In this document: positions 60,560 through 64,000 of the stretch, piece after piece
How the letters are laid out: each line of letters begins with the position of its first letter
Numbering within the stretch: position 1 is the first letter of the stretch
Notes under the pieces: generated by a model
Databases searched by the model: none
Told to the model about the DNA's origin: nothing
Seen by the model: the letters and a program-made list of their open reading frames with translations, nothing else
Program-made: the position numbers and the translations under genes
NCBI GenBank assembly: GCA_003013855.2
Contig: ML058484.1
Coordinates: 6,373,344 to 6,437,343, forward strand
Direction of reading: 5' to 3'
DNA: 64,000 nt
Source of the DNA: Liriodendron chinense
Taxonomy: Eukaryota; Streptophyta; Magnoliopsida; Magnoliales; Magnoliaceae

Positions 60560-60605
60560 TAGGGTTTGCTGGTAAATTGGTAAATAATGGAAACTTCTAG
60601 GGTTT
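60560..60605 (-). promoter_or_regulatory. Two telo-boxes (AAACCCTA) of RPL19
   Basis: AAACCCTA at 60598-60605 and 60560-60567 on the gene strand. Telo-boxes near the start site are characteristic of plant ribosomal-protein genes and coordinate expression in growing cells. Confidence 0.75.
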
Positions 60606-60622
60606 CTGTCGAGAAGAGAAAA

Positions 60623-60632
60623 CTTTTTTATA
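60623..60632 (-). promoter_or_regulatory. TATA box of RPL19
   Basis: TATAAAAAAG on the gene strand, 128 bp before the ATG; predicts a transcription start near 60595-60600. Confidence 0.7.
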
Positions 60633-60657
60633 CTCTGGCAGGCACTTACATAAACTG

Positions 60658-61152
60658 TGAGACCCGGGATCCACCGACTGTGGGGCTTACAGTGATGTAT
60701 ATGTCTTAAATCCACACCGTTCAACCGTTTTGAAAGCTCATTTTAGAGTATTATCCCAAAAATAAAGTTGACTCAAATCTTAGATGGACCACACTACAGA
60801 AACAGTCGTGATTGAATCTCTACCATTAAAAGCTTTATGAATTCCACAGGAATGTTTATTTTCCATCCAACCTGTTGATAATGTCACAAACACCTAGATG
60901 AAGAGACTACATAAATATCATCTTGATCCAAAGCTTTTGTGGCCCACAAGAAGTTATTAATGGTCAATCACCACTGTTTCCTGTACTATGGCCCATCTGG
61001 GATTTGGAACTGCTTCATTTTTTAAATCATGCCCTAAAATGAACTTTCAATATGGATGGACGGCGTGGATGTAGTCACATACATCACAGTGGCCCGACGG
61101 TCAGGGGTCCCACCCACCTCGGTGGATCCGGGGTCACACCTAATCCGCTCCC
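60658..61152. mobile_element. GTGGGGCCCAC-family element abutting the RPL19 promoter
   Basis: The left end GTGAGACCCGGGATCCACCGA matches the right end inverted (GTGACCCCGGATCCACCGA, then the outer GAGCGGATTAGGTGT). Inner arms carry TACAGTGATGTATATG and CATACATCACAG. It begins about 25 bp beyond the TATA box. Confidence 0.7.
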
Positions 61153-61288
61153 CATAAATTACATGCATGACGGAACTTTAGTTCAAGTTAATCTGTCCAA
61201 TTTATGGCCTCCGGAATAGCTTGATCAAGCTGAAATCCCGTCCATTGCTGTATCTAGATTGAATCAGGGGCCTCATGTGAGAATTGTG

Positions 61289-61740
61289 ACTGTGGAGCCC
61301 ACCCTGATGTATATGTTCTATATCCACGCCGTCCATCTGTTTTCCCAGCTTATTTTAGGGCTGGAGCCCCAAAAATGAATTAGATCCAAATCTAAGGTCA
61401 CCACAGAAAACAGTGGTGATTGAACGCACACTATTAAAAACTTATTAGGGGCCACCACAATGTTTATTTGCCATCCAAACCGCTGATAATGTCACATAGA
61501 TCTAGATGAAGGATGAAGACAAATATCAGCTTGATCCAAAACTTTCATGGCCCTAAGAAGTTTTTTTTTTTTTTTTATTTATTTATGGTGGGTATTCAAT
61601 CAATCACCACTGTTTCGTGCAGTGCAGTCCACCTGAGATTTGGATCTACATTATATTTTGGTTGATTAGCTAAAATGAACTGACGAAACGAATGGACGGC
61701 GTGGATATAAAACACATACATCATGGCAGGCTACACAACC
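61289..61740. mobile_element. GTGGGGCCCAC-family inverted-repeat element
   Basis: Left CCTGATGTATATGTTCTATA then TCCACGCCGTCC; right is the inverse (GGACGGCGTGGATATAAAAC, ACATACATCATGG). No coding. Confidence 0.6.
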
Positions 61741-61994
61741 AAGGATCCACATATTTACCACCAGGAGCCCAGAGTACTTGGAATAGATCCAGCCAGACAG
61801 TAGACGTGCATAAGATATGGGCCATTCATCCTATAAATGTGCACTGTAAACATGAAGAAATACAGGAGATGATCCCAGCGATTGGTGCCTTTACAACCGA
61901 CGGTCTGCATTCGACATGAAAGAAAGGGTCCAATTGGATGTATGCCCGAGGATATACAAATATTCCTGGGCTTTTGAGGTAAGTCATTCATCAT

Positions 61995-62300
61995 TAGGAA
62001 CCGACCTTGATATGGGTCATCTATCACGTGGGGCCTACCATCAATGTTATTGTTCATCATGTGAGGCCCACCTTTAATATCTTCTGCCCATCATGTAGAG
62101 CCCACCTTGATGTGGACCATCCATCATGTGGGCCATCAATCATGCAGGGCCCATCCTGGATGTGGGTCATTCATCATCAGCACCTTTAATGTAGACCATC
62201 CATTATGTGGGGCCCACCTTAATGTGGGTCATCCATCATGTAGGGCCACCTTCAATGTTAATGTCCATCATGTGGGACCACCTTCAATTATGCAAATGGT
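61995..62300. repeat. Minisatellite, about 30-bp unit (second array)
   Basis: Units like CCATCATGTGGGGCCCACCT then TTAATGTGGA, the reverse complement of the 40.4-kb minisatellite unit. About 9-10 degenerate copies. Confidence 0.85.
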
Positions 62301-62465
62301 ACTTAATTCATGCTCCACTCTCTCTGGGCCTATGTACAGTTATGATATAATGTGGGTCTGCATCATGTGATCAATATGGGCCATTAATTAGGTAGCCGTG
62401 TACCAAAATCAGGATATTGCATTAGTCAAGTGAGCCACACTTGTTTCTTGAATTTAAAGTATGCT

Positions 62466-62537
62466 TGTTGATGCTGAAAATTGGTCAACAGACGAGATGA
62501 GGTGACCTCCAACTGGTCAGCAGATGAGATGAGGTGA
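62466..62537. repeat. Two-copy 36-bp tandem repeat
   Basis: CAGACGAGATGAGGTGACCT then CCAACTGGTCAG, repeated once. Confidence 0.85.
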
Positions 62538-62934
62538 CCTCCAACTTGGACGGATGGATGCAACTGATCTCCTGCAGGTGCGCGGTCTGGATCTGAACTG
62601 AAGGTTTTTTAGATCTTGTAGAGCACAAAGGAAAGCTAAGGGGGGTGGCTGGGGTCCAACCGTTAGCCCTCCGATGCCTAAGTTAGTTGGATCTTGAAAG
62701 ATTAAATATCTCTCTTTTGATCAGTTTTTGTATCCTACCTTGATAATGAAGAGGATGCGTCAATTTATAGACTTAGGTTGTAGAGTTGTATTCTCTTTTT
62801 GAAGCTGTGATTTCAGGGGAGGGATTCTCGGATCAGCGTGATTCTTGGGCCGTTCCATAGTTATAGGAGATGTTCCCGTATTCCCTGACGATTCTCCAGA
62901 TCTTTCGCCTATTTTCCTGGCTGAAGCTTATGAT

Positions 62935-63325
62935 CTCGGCAGATCGTCAGGTCGTCCTAGAGGTCTCAGGTCGTCAAGTCGTTGGCCTAGCCTCAGGTCG
63001 TCAGGTCATCGGGCCTCAAGTCGTCCTGTAGGTCTCAGGTCGTCAGGCCTCAGTTCGTCCTAGAGGTCTCAGGTCGTCAGGTTATCGGGCCTCAGGTCGT
63101 CCTGGAGGTCTCAGGTCGTCAGGTCATCAGCCTAGTATTAGGTCGTCAGGTCATCGACCTAGCCTCAGGTCATCTGGTCGTCGGCCTAGCTTCAGGTCGT
63201 CAGGTCATCGGGCCTCAGGTCGTCAGGCCTTAGTTCGTCCTGGAAGTCTCAGGTCGTCAGGTCATCGGGCCTCGGGTCGTCCTGGAGGCCTCAGGTCGTC
63301 AGCTCGTCGGCCTAGCCTCAGGTCA
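62935..63325. repeat. CAGGTCGTC minisatellite
   Basis: Dense repeats of CTCAGGTCGTCAGGTCATCG and GTCGTCCTGGAGGTCTCAG in mixed higher-order order, about 390 bp. No start-to-stop frame here looks genuine. Confidence 0.9.
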
Positions 63326-63340
63326 GATTTGAGGACCTAT

Positions 63341-64000
63341 TGTAACAGCCCGAAATTTCGGCACCCGAGTACGGAGACTCTGATCCCGAGTTCCCGAGTG
63401 TTAACTAAATAAAATGCTATTTTAGGAATGCCACACGTGGAAAATGCACCCACGTGTGTCCTCAATCAGATTTATATTCATTCCATTCATAATTAATCAG
63501 AGTAACGCATTTCAATTAGCGGATCATAAGCAAGGCGGAGGTAACTAAATCTAAAAATATAGGGCTAACACCTTAGATGAATAATTCAATCGCAGTGTAA
63601 GCCCGTATGAGAATTATACGAATCACAATAGATGTAATAGGAAGGAAAAATACAACTACCAAGAGGGACGAAGCTAGAAGACTACTAAGGCGCCCGTGCG
63701 CGCCCCCAACTGGTCCTATTCTTGAGACATCTGCATATGTCAAATAGAAGGCGTCAAAACGCCAACATAGTGAAGAAATAACCCCAAGGTTAGACTCGGG
63801 ATATTTAAATTATAAACAGGTTTATATAAGTATATTATTCTTAAGCATGTTGTCAAATCAATCAAATTTAAGTAATGTCCACATACAAATCATACATCAT
63901 CCTAGGCTAGTTGATTAAATGCATGGATGTCATGATTCCGCACACAATGCATGTCCCGGGCAAGCCCTGGCCCGACCAACTGGTATTAGAATCCACAGTC
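63341..64000 (+). mobile_element. Probable LTR start, runs off the window
   Basis: TGTAACAGCCCGAAATTTCG then CACCCGAGTACGGAGACTC resembles the opening of many plant Ty3-type LTRs. Only one copy is visible; polarity and end are unknown. Confidence 0.4.

Overview
The window is nuclear DNA of a flowering plant. It holds two spliced protein-coding genes of plant type and many decayed plant transposons: Ty3 and copia LTR elements, LINEs, a SINE, MITEs and a hAT remnant. Very large repeat-filled introns and a dense family of GTGGGGCCCAC-bearing inverted-repeat elements suggest a large, repeat-rich genome, perhaps a magnoliid or other early-diverging angiosperm. That placement is an inference and was not tested.

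Left two thirds (1-43.3 kb). One minus-strand gene for phospholipase D zeta (PX-PH-PLD type) occupies this whole stretch. I placed 17 coding exons by codon-phase-consistent splicing (43313 down to 4026), 988 codons in all. The last roughly 120 residues are not in the window, so the gene runs off the left edge. Its introns carry nearly everything else found here. Intron 2 has a minisatellite and an RTE-type LINE tail. Intron 5 has a 1.36-kb MITE inside a tandem array, and intron 8 a SINE. Intron 12 (12.2 kb) has a near-complete Ty3 chromovirus, LINE pieces, a hAT remnant, a MITE and a retro-pseudogene of the exosome subunit RRP4. Intron 13 has a LINE. Intron 16 (8.7 kb) has a solo LTR, an internally deleted Ty3 element, a MITE and a U2 snRNA pseudogene.

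Middle (43.3-55.6 kb). No intact gene is seen. The region holds microsatellites, a possible copia-type LTR, inverted-repeat elements, an internally deleted short-LTR copia element (51.5-52.4 kb), and a pectin methylesterase/invertase inhibitor-like pseudogene at 52.46-53.0 kb disabled by one frame break and one in-frame TAG.

Right (55.7-64 kb). A five-exon minus-strand gene for cytosolic ribosomal protein eL19 (RPL19) has a TATA box and two telo-boxes in its leader. An inverted-repeat element starts about 25 bp upstream of that TATA box. Beyond lie further members of the family, minisatellites, and the start of what looks like another LTR.

The two intact genes are housekeeping or lipid-signalling genes with no evident functional link. 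I found no new multi-gene system. The most interesting signals are the dispersed TCP-site-like repeat family, MITE insertions whose empty site survives in a neighbouring tandem copy, two GC-AG introns in one gene, and the two nested pseudogenes.
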